Positions 45,480 to 53,632 of a stretch of DNA of 64,000 nucleotides are shown in pieces; the stretch's first letter is position 1, and each line of letters opens with the position of its first letter. Below the pieces are notes generated by a model. The model made no database searches, had not been told where the DNA came from, and saw only the letters and a list, made by a program, of their open reading frames with translations. Source of the DNA: Enterocloster aldenensis (GTDB taxonomy: Bacteria; Bacillota; Clostridia; Lachnospirales; Lachnospiraceae); assembly GCF_003434055.1 (NCBI RefSeq), contig NZ_QVEX01000003.1:310001-374000 (forward strand). The letters are read 5' to 3'. The position numbers and the translations under genes are program-made.

Positions 45480-46373
45480 ATGTATGATATAATTATTATC
45501 GGAGCGGGACCAGCCGGTATCAGTGCGGCTATTTATGGAAAAAGCAGAGGCAAAAGGATTCTGATGTTGGAAAAAGGTCAGGTAGGCGGCTTGATTGGAA
45601 CTGTCTCAACCGTTACACATTATACGGCAATCATGAAAGAAGAATCTGGAAGGACATTTGCTAAGCGGATGAAAGAGCAGATACTTAGTGCCGGTGTGGA
45701 GATTCGTTATGAAACTGTGACAGAGACAAAGCTCATAGGTAAAATTAAGAAGGTCAACACTGATAAAGAATGTTATGAATGTAAAACAGTAATTCTCGCA
45801 AATGGCGGTTCTGCCCGTATGTTAGGAATTCCAGGTGAAAGTCTGAAAGGCATCAGATTAAATGCGCCAAAAGACGGTCTTGATTATAAGGGTAAGAATA
45901 TCTATATCATCGGTGGGGCAGACGGCGCAGTAAAGGAAGCCATATACCTGGCTGGAATTGCAGGGAGGGTAACAATTGTATGTGTGGAAGATGAACTTGT
46001 CTGCATACAGGAATTCAAAGATAAGGCTGCTGAACACCATAATATTGAAATCATGCCCCATTCAAGCCTCACAGCAGTATACGGCAACGAAAGAGCTGAG
46101 GAACTTGAATTTACGGACAACAAAACGGGAAACATACAGATGGTGAAAGATGCAGGGTGCGGGGTATTTGTATATGCAGGCATTGTCCCGAACACTCAGA
46201 TATACACGGAATTAAGGTTAGATAACGGATATATTCCAGTGGATCAATGTATGCAGACAGAAATTCCCGGAGTATTTGCTGCCGGGGATATCTGTGTAAA
46301 AAAGGTAAGACAGGTAGCTACAGCAGTTGCTGATGGCGCTATCGCGGGAATACAGGCTGCAGCAATGTGTTAG
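45480..46373 (+). CDS. Thioredoxin-reductase-like flavoprotein lacking CxxC
   Basis: 297 residues from the ATG at 45480, which has GCAGGAGGG upstream. FAD-binding GAGPAGISAAIYG is at the start, the NAD(P)-binding glycine motif is IIGGADGAVKEAIYLAGI, and the second FAD site is VFAAGDIC. Where TrxB has CATCDG before FYKGK, this protein reads NAPKDG before LDYKGK, so both redox cysteines are lost. It may instead act as a ferredoxin/flavodoxin reductase or another NAD(P)H oxidoreductase. The stop codon TAG is formed by the first bases of the MITE at 46371, so the original C-terminus may have been slightly longer. Confidence 0.85.
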   Translation: MYDIIIIGAGPAGISAAIYGKSRGKRILMLEKGQVGGLIGTVSTVTHYTAIMKEESGRTFAKRMKEQILSAGVEIRYETVTETKLIGKIKKVNTDKECYECKTVILANGGSARMLGIPGESLKGIRLNAPKDGLDYKGKNIYIIGGADGAVKEAIYLAGIAGRVTIVCVEDELVCIQEFKDKAAEHHNIEIMPHSSLTAVYGNERAEELEFTDNKTGNIQMVKDAGCGVFVYAGIVPNTQIYTELRLDNGYIPVDQCMQTEIPGVFAAGDICVKKVRQVATAVADGAIAGIQAAAMC

Positions 46374-46534
46374 AGCGTGTTTGAAAATTCATTCCCGCCA
46401 TCTGCACGCCCCACTTCGCGGTATATTTGGTCCCAATTCGGTCAACGTAGCCAGCTACGCCTTCCTCATCGGGACCAAATCTCCCACAAAGTGGGACGCA
46501 CACCTGACGGAAAGCAATTTTCAAACACGCTCTA
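46371..46534. mobile_element. MITE, 164 bp, with perfect terminal inverted repeats
   Basis: TAGAGCGTGTTTGAAAATT (46371-46389) is the exact reverse complement of AATTTTCAAACACGCTCTA (46516-46534), 19 bp including a TA at each edge that is likely the target duplication. The inside folds further: ATTTGGTCCC with GGGACCAAAT, CCCACTT with AAGTGGG, and GTAGC with GCTAC at the tip. No protein is encoded. Shortened relatives lie at 3481-3515 and 9495-9526. The transposase that moves it is not in the window; a Tc1/mariner-like TA preference is inferred. Confidence 0.85.
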
Positions 46535-46573
46535 GTATAAACAGCCGGGATTTTAAAAAGATACAACTGCTAT

Positions 46574-46630
46574 AAATGCCCTCCGGGGAGTCAAATCTAA
46601 AGTTTGATTTTCGCTCCCCGGAGGGCATTT
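46574..46630. terminator. Strong bidirectional terminator
   Basis: A perfect 17-bp stem pairs 46574-46590 with 46614-46630 (AAATGCCCTCCGGGGAG and its complement); the loop holds a nested TCAAA/TTTGA pair. It separates the convergent flavoprotein and M20 genes. Together with the MITE it fills the gap 46374-46702. Confidence 0.85.
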
Positions 46631-46702
46631 CATATTCACGGAAACGATAAAAATAGATACGGGGACATCTCCTGGGATATCTCCATATCCTGCCAAGCCG
46701 TA

Positions 46703-47896
46703 TTATTCATCACATAGCCATTTCAAGGCGCAATAGGTGTGGATAGCAGCGCCTTTCGCCAGAATCTCTTCATTGAATATAACTTTTTCATTATGCATTG
46801 GCATTCCGTACTGTGGATTTTCTTCTGCCGTCCCTGCTCCAATTAACAGATACACACATGGTAATTCATATGTGAACGATGAAAAATCCTCTGAGCCCAT
46901 GCCGCCTCCATCCATAAGATATATCGATTTTTCTCCAAAAAGTTCCGTAATAAAGCCGGCCATCTGACTTGTGAGCTGCGGATTATTTATAAGTGGAGGG
47001 GCTGATGACAATTCTTCTACCGTAACAGTACCACGAAAGGCTTCTGCGGTGGCTTTGGAAATTACAGTTATCCTTTGAAGTATTTCAGCAGAAAGACTTT
47101 TGTCGAAAGTCCGGATTGTCCCCTCTATCACCGCATCCTGAGGGATAATATTGGGCGCCTGCCCTCCGCTGAATTTTCCAATTGTTATAACAGCAGGAGT
47201 TTTTGCTGCGATTTCTCTTGCGGTAATTTCCTGAAGAGCCAAGTGAATGTGTGCAGCAATATTAATCGGATCAACACCGTTTTCAGGCATGGCTCCGTGG
47301 CAGCCGATTCCTTTTACTGAAATTCGGAAGAGGGTACAGCCCGCCATTGTCGTTCCCTGGCCGCATAGTATAAGGCCGGAGGGAGTTCCGGAATGAACAT
47401 GTAAAGCCATGCCGGCTTCGGGCACCGGCTGTTCCAAAACTCCTGCTTTCAACATTGCCTTGGCTCCGGTAAAACCTTCCTCATCCGGTTGGAATACCAG
47501 TTTTATGGTCCCTGTTATTTTGGACTGATAGTTACGAAGCAGTCTAGCTGCTCCCAATAACATTGCTGTATGCATATCGTGACCGCAGGCATGCATATAC
47601 CCGTTTTCGGATCTGCATTCGAGTTCTGTCATTTCCCTTATATTCAATCCATCCATATCGGCACGGAGCAGAATGCAGCGCCCCGGGGCTGCACCGCTGA
47701 TAGAAGCAACTATGCCGCTTTCACAGATTTCAACCGGCTCATACCCCATTTCAAACAGCTGTTTTTTAACAAACTCTTTAGTATTTGGCAGGCAGGTACC
47801 AATTTCAGGATGCCTGTGTAGTGTTCTGCGAATAGAAACCATTTCTGGTTGGATTTGTTTTGCGGAGTTATAAATTGTTTTTGCACAAATGTCCAT
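46703..47896 (-). CDS. M20 family metallo-amidohydrolase
   Basis: 397 residues of the M20D amidohydrolase group, which removes acyl groups from N-acyl amino acids, hippurate-like compounds or indole-acetyl conjugates using divalent metal. Motifs: RRTLHRHPEIG near the start, MHACGHDMHTAMLLGAARLL (metal ligands), VFQPDEEGFTGAKAML with the catalytic Glu pair, and GSEDFSSFTYELPCVYLLIG near the C-terminus. No signal peptide is present, so it is cytoplasmic. The substrate is not predictable. It is convergent with the flavoprotein gene and begins an accessory-looking, more A/T-rich stretch. Confidence 0.9.
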   Translation of the reverse strand: MDICAKTIYNSAKQIQPEMVSIRRTLHRHPEIGTCLPNTKEFVKKQLFEMGYEPVEICESGIVASISGAAPGRCILLRADMDGLNIREMTELECRSENGYMHACGHDMHTAMLLGAARLLRNYQSKITGTIKLVFQPDEEGFTGAKAMLKAGVLEQPVPEAGMALHVHSGTPSGLILCGQGTTMAGCTLFRISVKGIGCHGAMPENGVDPINIAAHIHLALQEITAREIAAKTPAVITIGKFSGGQAPNIIPQDAVIEGTIRTFDKSLSAEILQRITVISKATAEAFRGTVTVEELSSAPPLINNPQLTSQMAGFITELFGEKSIYLMDGGGMGSEDFSSFTYELPCVYLLIGAGTAEENPQYGMPMHNEKVIFNEEILAKGAAIHTYCALKWLCDE

Positions 47897-48544
47897 ATTG
47901 ATTGTCCTCGTTTTTTATTATAATGTTCCAAGCTAAGCCGATATCAGTATCGATTGACCGGCTATTTACAAGAGCAAGAAAAAAGCAAGAATTTAGAAGA
48001 AGTTTTTTAATAGGGGATATGATAAAATATTTTACATAATTATAAGGGAGGGATTGTTTGGCGTCAAGAATACTATTTGACAGCGTATCAAAAAATATGC
48101 ATTTTTTGCTGCGGAGTCATATATTCAATGGCACTGTGAATAAGCGCGACAACGGACTTTTATTGTTCCTTTGCGAAGATGGCAGTCGTTTTTATATATT
48201 TCGTTCCCGATTTTTAGCCTCTGGTGTTCCTTTTGAAGAGCCTTGAATTCCTTAAGGGCCACAGTCCCGTCTTCGGATACCCTTACCGGGGTCAGCTGCT
48301 TTACCCAGGTGCTGAGTGTACTTCGGCTGATGCCATATTCACGTTCCGGTTGTGGATACGATTTTACGCCATGTTGAACATCTCCTTTGCTATTTCGCTT
48401 GCTATTATAGATAATCATACATGCCCAAAGTACAGGTTTTTGAAATTTCAGCATTTTCTCCAACGTTATTATTCATAATTTAAGTATATAATATATTGAA
48501 TTTTTCTGTTCCTCATATTATTATTTTAGTAAAGTACATGATAA
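47897..48544. other. Gap holding the IS3 remnant, otherwise no gene seen
   Basis: Apart from the IS3 remnant at 48088-48463 this A/T-rich gap contains no supported gene. Its left part should contain the minus-strand promoter of the M20 gene, but I do not see a convincing consensus. Confidence 0.5.
48088..48463 (-). pseudogene. IS3 family insertion sequence remnant
   Basis: On the minus strand EYGISRSTLSTWVKQL, then FKALQKEHQRLKIGNEI, is the helix-turn-helix and leucine-zipper part of an IS3-type OrfA. Shifting frame after NEI restores the canonical end AIFAKEQ (stop at 48160-48162). The next 72 bases (48088-48159), in yet another frame, read ALIHSAIEYMTPQQK, the typical end of IS3 OrfB. So nearly all of OrfB was deleted with the junction exactly behind OrfA, and OrfA is frameshifted. 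The element is dead. Terminal repeats were not found. Confidence 0.75.
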
Positions 48545-49912
48545 ATGGGTCAAGATTACCGGAAAGATAAGGAGTTTACTAAAGATATGAAAAAAGAATA
48601 CATTAATATGGATGTATTCGATGCATTGCAGAAGAGATTTGCGTTTTTGTTTCAGGAATTTAAAAATATTTATATCTCATTCAGTGGCGGCAAGGATAGC
48701 GGCGTTCTTTTGAATTTGCTGCTGGATTACCGGAATAAGTATGCTCCAGATCGTGTGATTGGCGTATTCCATCAGGATTTTGAGGCACAGTATACCGTGA
48801 CAACGGACTATATTACCCGCACTTTTAAGCGGCTGGAAAACGAATCCGGCATAGATCTTTACTGGGTCTGCCTTCCCATGGCAACCAGGACAGCACTGAG
48901 TAGTTATGAGATGTATTGGTATCCTTGGGATGATACCAAACAGGATATATGGGTGCGTCCGATACCGGAGTATCCCTATGTCATTAATCTGACGAAGCCT
49001 TTTACCCATTATCGTTACCGGATGCATCAGGAAGATTTGGCAAAGCAGTTTGGCCGATTCTACAAGGAGGAGCATGGGAATGGCAGGACGGTCTGCCTGC
49101 TTGGTATGCGGGCGGATGAATCTTTGCAGCGGTACAGCGGGTTTGTCAATAAGAAATACGGATATCAAAACAAGTGCTGGATTTCCAGGCAGTTCAAAGA
49201 CGTATGGTGTGCTTCACCTTTATATGACTGGTCAAATTCTGACGTATGGTGCGCGAATTATCGCTTCGGTTATGATTACAATCATTTATATGATCTGTAT
49301 TATAAGGCAGGATTAAAAATAGACCAGATGCGGGTAGCATCGCCTTTTAATGATTACTCCAAAGACGCTTTGAATCTGTACCGGGTCATCGACCCGGAAA
49401 TATGGACGAAACTGGTGGGGCGGGTGCGCGGAGCAAATTTTGGCGCTATTTATGGTAAGACAAAAGCCATGGGTTACCGCAGTATTACGTTGCCAAAAGG
49501 TCATACCTGGAAATCCTACACTCTATTTTTGCTGGATACATTGCCTGTCCGACTGCGGAATAATTATGTGAAAAAGTTTAACACCTCCATCCATTTCTGG
49601 CGTGAGACCGGAGGAGGGCTGCCGGAGGAAACAATCCGTGAGCTTGTGGAAAAGGGATATCACATACGGAGGAACGGTATCTCTAACTATACAATCAATA
49701 AAAATTCCCGTATTATTTTTCTGGGACCGATTCCCGATCATACCGATGATATCAAAAGCACAAAAGATATACCAAGCTGGAAACGGATGTGCTACTGTAT
49801 TTTGAAAAATGACCATACCTGCCGGTTTATGGGGTTTGGGCTTACGCGGCAGGAACAAAAACGTGTGGATATTATCAGATCTAAGTATGGAGGGATGATA
49901 GATGGCAAATAA
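48545..49912 (+). CDS. IbrA-like PAPS reductase-family protein (DUF3440)
   Basis: 455 residues. The PP-loop SFSGGKDSGVLLNLLLDY defines the phosphoadenosine-phosphosulfate reductase/ATP-pyrophosphatase fold, and the length with a C-terminal extension matches the DUF3440/IbrA type, not assimilatory CysH. A further conserved block is LLGMRADESLQRYSGF. IbrA works with the ParB-like IbrB in E. coli as a regulator of immunoglobulin-binding eib genes; the biochemistry is unsettled. The start at 48545 has a poor ribosome site; the ATG at 48587 (MKKEYINMDVFDALQ) fits the family better. It overlaps the ParB-like gene by 11 bases. Confidence 0.85.
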   Translation: MGQDYRKDKEFTKDMKKEYINMDVFDALQKRFAFLFQEFKNIYISFSGGKDSGVLLNLLLDYRNKYAPDRVIGVFHQDFEAQYTVTTDYITRTFKRLENESGIDLYWVCLPMATRTALSSYEMYWYPWDDTKQDIWVRPIPEYPYVINLTKPFTHYRYRMHQEDLAKQFGRFYKEEHGNGRTVCLLGMRADESLQRYSGFVNKKYGYQNKCWISRQFKDVWCASPLYDWSNSDVWCANYRFGYDYNHLYDLYYKAGLKIDQMRVASPFNDYSKDALNLYRVIDPEIWTKLVGRVRGANFGAIYGKTKAMGYRSITLPKGHTWKSYTLFLLDTLPVRLRNNYVKKFNTSIHFWRETGGGLPEETIRELVEKGYHIRRNGISNYTINKNSRIIFLGPIPDHTDDIKSTKDIPSWKRMCYCILKNDHTCRFMGFGLTRQEQKRVDIIRSKYGGMIDGK

Positions 49913-50495
49913 GGAATTCAGAAGCCCGGTATACAATATCATTGCAGTGCCATTTGAAAAGATTGTACCTAATACATATAACCCGAACAACGTGGCCCCA
50001 CCGGAAATGCGGTTGTTGTACGACAGCATCAAGGAGGACGGTTATACTATGCCGATTGTCTGTTATCATGTAAAAAGCAGTGATAAGTATGTGATTGTAG
50101 ATGGCTTTCACCGTTGGCGGGTGATGCGGGATTGCCCGGATATTTATGAGCGCGAGAAGGGGATGATGCCGGTTTCGATAATAGATAAGCCGCTGTCCGG
50201 CCGTATGGCCAGCACCATCCGTCATAACCGCGCCCGTGGAACACACGATGTGGACTTAATGAGTAATATCATTAAGGAACTGTATGAGTTAGGACGTTCT
50301 GACGCATGGATTTCCAAACACCTGGGTATGGACCGGGATGAGATTTTGAGGCTCAAGCAGATTACCGGCCTGGCGGCCCTGTTCCGCGATGTGAAGTTTG
50401 GACAGGCCTGGCGGCCTGGGGAGGATGTGGTTCCGGACGAAGGGGCCTCTGATAGCGGGAAGACGCATACTATCTGCACCTTAGGAAATGATTAA
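49902..50495 (+). CDS. IbrB-like ParB/Srx domain protein
   Basis: 197 residues with a ParB N-terminal-type domain: VPFEKIVPNTYNPNNVAPPEMRLL at about 15-38, KEDGYTMPIVCYHV, YVIVDGFHRWRVM, and a helix-turn-helix-like ELGRSDAWISKHLGMDRDEILRLKQITGLA. It lacks chromosomal ParB features such as the GERRxRA box. Its overlap with the IbrA-like gene (11 bases, GGAGGGATGATAG as ribosome site) reproduces the ibrA-ibrB pair known from E. coli prophage and genomic islands. A nucleotide-dependent switch is plausible for ParB folds, but the role here is unknown. Confidence 0.85.
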   Translation: MANKEFRSPVYNIIAVPFEKIVPNTYNPNNVAPPEMRLLYDSIKEDGYTMPIVCYHVKSSDKYVIVDGFHRWRVMRDCPDIYEREKGMMPVSIIDKPLSGRMASTIRHNRARGTHDVDLMSNIIKELYELGRSDAWISKHLGMDRDEILRLKQITGLAALFRDVKFGQAWRPGEDVVPDEGASDSGKTHTICTLGND

Positions 50496-50626
50496 TAAAT
50501 TCTTTAGCATTAAATAATACAATTATCCTACAGACCCAATATAATGTTAGTGGAGATAAGTCTGTTGGGATAAGTATTGTTTCCTTCAGCTGGATTGGAT
50601 GTGGGTAAAGGACTTAAGGAGGTATC

Positions 50627-51178
50627 ATGAAAGGGTTTAAACGGCAGAATCAATTATTTTCCCTCTGTGGATTAAATTGTGGGCTTTGTCCCATGTTCCT
50701 GAATAAAAACTGTCCTGGCTGCGGCGGCGGTGAAGGAAACCAGGCATGCAAAATAGCAAGATGCAGCATAGAACATGGCGGAGTAGAATACTGCTTTCAG
50801 TGCAGTGAATATCCCTGTGAAAGATACGATCATATTGACGATTTCGACTCTTTTATTACGCACCGCCGACGAAAGGCTGATTTGGAAAAGGCCCGGCAGT
50901 CTGGAGTGGAAGCTTATAATGACGAACAGATAGAAAAGGTAAGAATACTGGACATGCTCCTGTCCGGTTATAATGATGGCCGGAAAAAGACACTCTTTTG
51001 TATAGCTGTAAATCTTTTGGAAATACAAGAGCTACGGGCCGTACTCAGGGAAATTGAGTGTAGCCCTGACATAAAAACGATGACACTTAAAGAAAAAAGT
51101 GCTTTTGCCGCAGGACTGCTTCAAGATGCTGCGTCTTTAAGAGGGATTGATTTGAAACTGCACAAGAAAAAGCGATAA
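50627..51178 (+). CDS. DUF3795 Cys-rich protein
   Basis: 183 residues. The N-terminal 70 residues carry the DUF3795 cysteine pattern: LCGLNCGLCPMFLNKNCPGC, then KIARCSIEHGGVEYCFQCSEYPCERY, at least ten cysteines suited to bind iron-sulfur clusters or zinc. The helical remainder (KADLEKARQSGVEAYNDEQIEKVRILDMLL) is typical of the family. The function is not known. It has a strong TAAGGAGG ribosome site. The last codons fall in a 13-bp tandem repeat. Confidence 0.85.
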   Translation: MKGFKRQNQLFSLCGLNCGLCPMFLNKNCPGCGGGEGNQACKIARCSIEHGGVEYCFQCSEYPCERYDHIDDFDSFITHRRRKADLEKARQSGVEAYNDEQIEKVRILDMLLSGYNDGRKKTLFCIAVNLLEIQELRAVLREIECSPDIKTMTLKEKSAFAAGLLQDAASLRGIDLKLHKKKR

Positions 51179-51202
51179 GAAAAAGCGATAAGAAAAAGCA
51201 AT
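51164..51202 (+). repeat. Three tandem copies of a 13-bp unit
   Basis: AAGAAAAAGCGAT occurs at 51164-51176 and 51177-51189, and a near copy at 51190-51202. The gene stop codon is at the first junction. Probably replication slippage. Confidence 0.85.
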
Positions 51203-51226
51203 CGTAAAACTGAAAGGAATATTTAT

Positions 51227-51691
51227 ATGAAGTACATGTGTATGCTGATATCGGTGGCCGACATTAATGCTGCAAGAAAATTTTATGAGGATTTGTTCGG
51301 ATTGGAGGTATTTCAGGACTACGGGAGAAACATCGCTTTTACCTGCGGCCTGGCATTGCAGCAGGATTTTGACTGGCTTGTGAACCTGCCGAAAGAAAGG
51401 GTATTAAAGAAATCCAACAATGCGGAAATCGTCTTTGAGGAACAGGAATTTGACGGCTTTCTGAACAAGTTGAAAAAATACCCGGATATTGAATATCTGG
51501 GGGAAGTGGTTGAGCATAGCTGGGGCCAGCGGGTGATTCGTTTTTACGATTTGGACGGTCATATCGTAGAGGTTGGGGAGGATATGAAAATGGTGCTAAA
51601 GCGTTTTCTTGCTTCCGGCATGACGATGGAAGAAATCTCTGTGAAAATGGACGCTTCCGTGGAGGACTTAACAAAACTTATGAACAGCTAA
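51227..51691 (+). CDS. VOC family protein (glyoxalase/bleomycin-resistance fold)
   Basis: 154 residues. The paired beta-alpha-beta-beta-beta units of the vicinal oxygen chelate fold are visible: MLISVADINAARKFYEDLFGLEVFQDYGRNIAFTCG in the first half and GQRVIRFYDLDGHIVEVGEDM in the second, containing the usual C-terminal metal-ligand Glu (VEVGE). A C-terminal helical tail (FLASGMTMEEISVKMDASVEDLTKLM) resembles an added helix-turn-helix-like segment. Substrate unknown. AAAGGAAT precedes the start. Confidence 0.85.
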   Translation: MKYMCMLISVADINAARKFYEDLFGLEVFQDYGRNIAFTCGLALQQDFDWLVNLPKERVLKKSNNAEIVFEEQEFDGFLNKLKKYPDIEYLGEVVEHSWGQRVIRFYDLDGHIVEVGEDMKMVLKRFLASGMTMEEISVKMDASVEDLTKLMNS

Positions 51692-51834
51692 ATTTCAGAA
51701 AGAAAAAATGGGTTATATATTTATGGAATTCAATAAAAAACCACAGCAATTTCAAAATGGGAAAATAATACTTTTAAGCATCTAATATCTCATGGGCGAA
51801 TAGAAAAATGATAATTTAGGTAGAGGTATTTAAT

Positions 51835-52272
51835 ATGCAGATTAAGAGAATCAACGATACTCAAATTTCTAATGCGATTGATTTGATTTGGGCAACATTT
51901 ATACAATTTGAAGCTCCTGATTATTCAGAGGAGGGTATTCAGTCCTTTAAGGATTTTATTGAGAATAGGGAAATGATTAAAACATTGGAATTTTGGGGCG
52001 CTTATGATGACAAAGAGTTAAAAGGTGTTATAGCTGCAAAGGAAGAACGGAAACATATCTGCTGTTTCTTTGTGAAAGCACAGTATCATAGACAAGGTAT
52101 TGGGCGGATGTTATGGGAATATCTTTTAAAGAATAGTCCAAGTGAACTTATCACAGTCAATTCTTCGCCGTATGCCATTCCTTTTTATCATAAACTAGGC
52201 TTTGTGGATATGGATACCGAACAATTATCTGATGGCATAAGGTATACGCCCATGAGATTTAAACGAAATTGA
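51835..52272 (+). CDS. GNAT family N-acetyltransferase
   Basis: 145 residues with the acetyl-CoA-binding loop QYHRQGIGRMLWEYLL (R/Q-x-x-G-x-G/A) and the late strand/helix TVNSSPYAIPFYHKLGFVDMD. It transfers acetyl groups to a small-molecule or protein amine; the substrate cannot be assigned. The 143-base spacer upstream is A/T-rich with a TAGGTAGAGG ribosome site. It is followed after 18 bases by a second, shorter GNAT gene. Confidence 0.88.
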   Translation: MQIKRINDTQISNAIDLIWATFIQFEAPDYSEEGIQSFKDFIENREMIKTLEFWGAYDDKELKGVIAAKEERKHICCFFVKAQYHRQGIGRMLWEYLLKNSPSELITVNSSPYAIPFYHKLGFVDMDTEQLSDGIRYTPMRFKRN

Positions 52273-52290
52273 TAGCTGCGGAGGAATAAA

Positions 52291-52674
52291 ATGATAGAAT
52301 ATAAAGTGGACGATAAAGAAATGAATGCTTCATTTTTTGTCTCTTTTGTAAATCAGATATGGCAAGGCGATTATAACATAGAAAGAACGCAGGCTGCGTT
52401 ATCCAAAACGATTAATATCACAGCTTATGATGGTAACGTGCTTGTAGGGTGTTTGCGTATTCTTTCGGATGGTTACTATTTTGGAACAATTACAGAATTA
52501 CTTGTTCTTCCGGAATATCAGCAGCAGGGGATTGGAAGTAAACTTCTCCAGCTTGCAAAGGACAATACACCTACCATGTTATATTTTGGCGCGCAACCGG
52601 GGATAGAAGCATTTTATGAAAAGAATGGCTGTCAGAAAAGCCTGCAATCTTATGTAATAGAAAAGAAGGGATAA
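52291..52674 (+). CDS. GNAT family N-acetyltransferase
   Basis: 127 residues, with the acetyl-CoA loop EYQQQGIGSKLLQLAKD and a C-terminal PGIEAFYEKNGCQKS. Only distantly similar to the preceding acetyltransferase, so a simple tandem duplication is unlikely. The ribosome site is GCGGAGGA. Probably co-transcribed with its neighbour. Confidence 0.88.
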   Translation: MIEYKVDDKEMNASFFVSFVNQIWQGDYNIERTQAALSKTINITAYDGNVLVGCLRILSDGYYFGTITELLVLPEYQQQGIGSKLLQLAKDNTPTMLYFGAQPGIEAFYEKNGCQKSLQSYVIEKKG

Positions 52675-52765
52675 TTGCAGCATCAAGTTTGCTGAGTTCT
52701 TTCAAACCTTATTTTGGAAACGATGTTTTGCAACCAGTGATTGCAGCCAATGGAGGTGAATATAT

Positions 52766-53518
52766 ATGGATATTCAGAAAATCATAGGCTTAGTAACAGA
52801 GACACAGGGATTAATAAAAAACCGTGAAATGGCAGCTCATGTGAAAGAGAAGGGTCTTGCAGACTATGTGACGCAGGTAGATATTGCCGTGCAGGATTTC
52901 TTAAAGAAGGAGCTGTTTGCACTGGCGCCGGATATTCAATTCCTTGGGGAAGAAACCGGATTGCAGGAAATAAATGCAGACAGCTTTTGGATTTTAGACC
53001 CGGTTGACGGGACCACAAACCTTATGCATGATTATCAGCACAGCGCTGTATCGTTAGCCCTTTGCTGCCAAGGGGAAATTATTATGGGGATTGTATACGA
53101 TCCCTTCCATGAAGAAGTGTTTTCTGCAATGAAAGGCAAGGGCAGCTTCCTAAATGGACAGCCCATACATGTATCAAACGCTGAAAAACTATCCGACACA
53201 ATGATTGGGCTGGGAACAGCGAAAAGAGAGCTGGCCGATGAAAACTTTGCCCGGTTCTGCAGGGTGTTCGGTCAGTGCCAGGATGTCCGCAGGATTGGCT
53301 CTGCGGCTCTGGAACTGGCATATACTGCCTGCGGCAGACAGGGAGGCTATTTCGAGATATATCTGAATCCCTGGGACTATGCTGCCGGTATGCTTTTAAT
53401 TCAGGAGGCGGGCGGTAAAGTAACTGATTTCGCGGGAAAGCCCCTTGACCCGGGAAAAGGCGGCAGCGTTGCAGGGACAAACGGATATATCCATACAGAA
53501 TTACTAAATCTGCTGTGA
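52766..53518 (+). CDS. Inositol monophosphatase family protein
   Basis: 250 residues, magnesium-dependent phosphatase of the IMPase/FBPase/CysQ superfamily. Metal-binding motifs: FLGEETG (about 51-57), WILDPVDGTTNLMHDY (about 70-85), and the C-terminal NPWDYAAGMLLIQEAGGKVTD. Substrates could be inositol phosphate, a sugar phosphate or 3'-phosphoadenosine phosphate; the last would make sense if the IbrA-like protein used PAPS, but that is speculation. The ribosome site is AATGGAGGTG. Confidence 0.9.
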   Translation: MDIQKIIGLVTETQGLIKNREMAAHVKEKGLADYVTQVDIAVQDFLKKELFALAPDIQFLGEETGLQEINADSFWILDPVDGTTNLMHDYQHSAVSLALCCQGEIIMGIVYDPFHEEVFSAMKGKGSFLNGQPIHVSNAEKLSDTMIGLGTAKRELADENFARFCRVFGQCQDVRRIGSAALELAYTACGRQGGYFEIYLNPWDYAAGMLLIQEAGGKVTDFAGKPLDPGKGGSVAGTNGYIHTELLNLL

Positions 53519-53632
53519 GCCGTACGAAAATAAATTGGGGCAGCGGCAATGGCAAGGGAAGTGTCATACTTTGTATGGGGAATGATGACAGACAACATCA
53601 GACTCAAGAATATGTTGGAGGTGTCGGAGAAT

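Noticed and set aside
48058..48246. Small plus-strand gene upstream of the IbrA-like gene
   Set aside because: It runs opposite the IS3 remnant, whose OrfA/OrfB signatures explain the sequence better.
49902..50495. Chromosome partitioning ParB
   Set aside because: The protein is short, lacks the GERRxRA box and a ParA partner, and overlaps a DUF3440 gene as in ibrAB.
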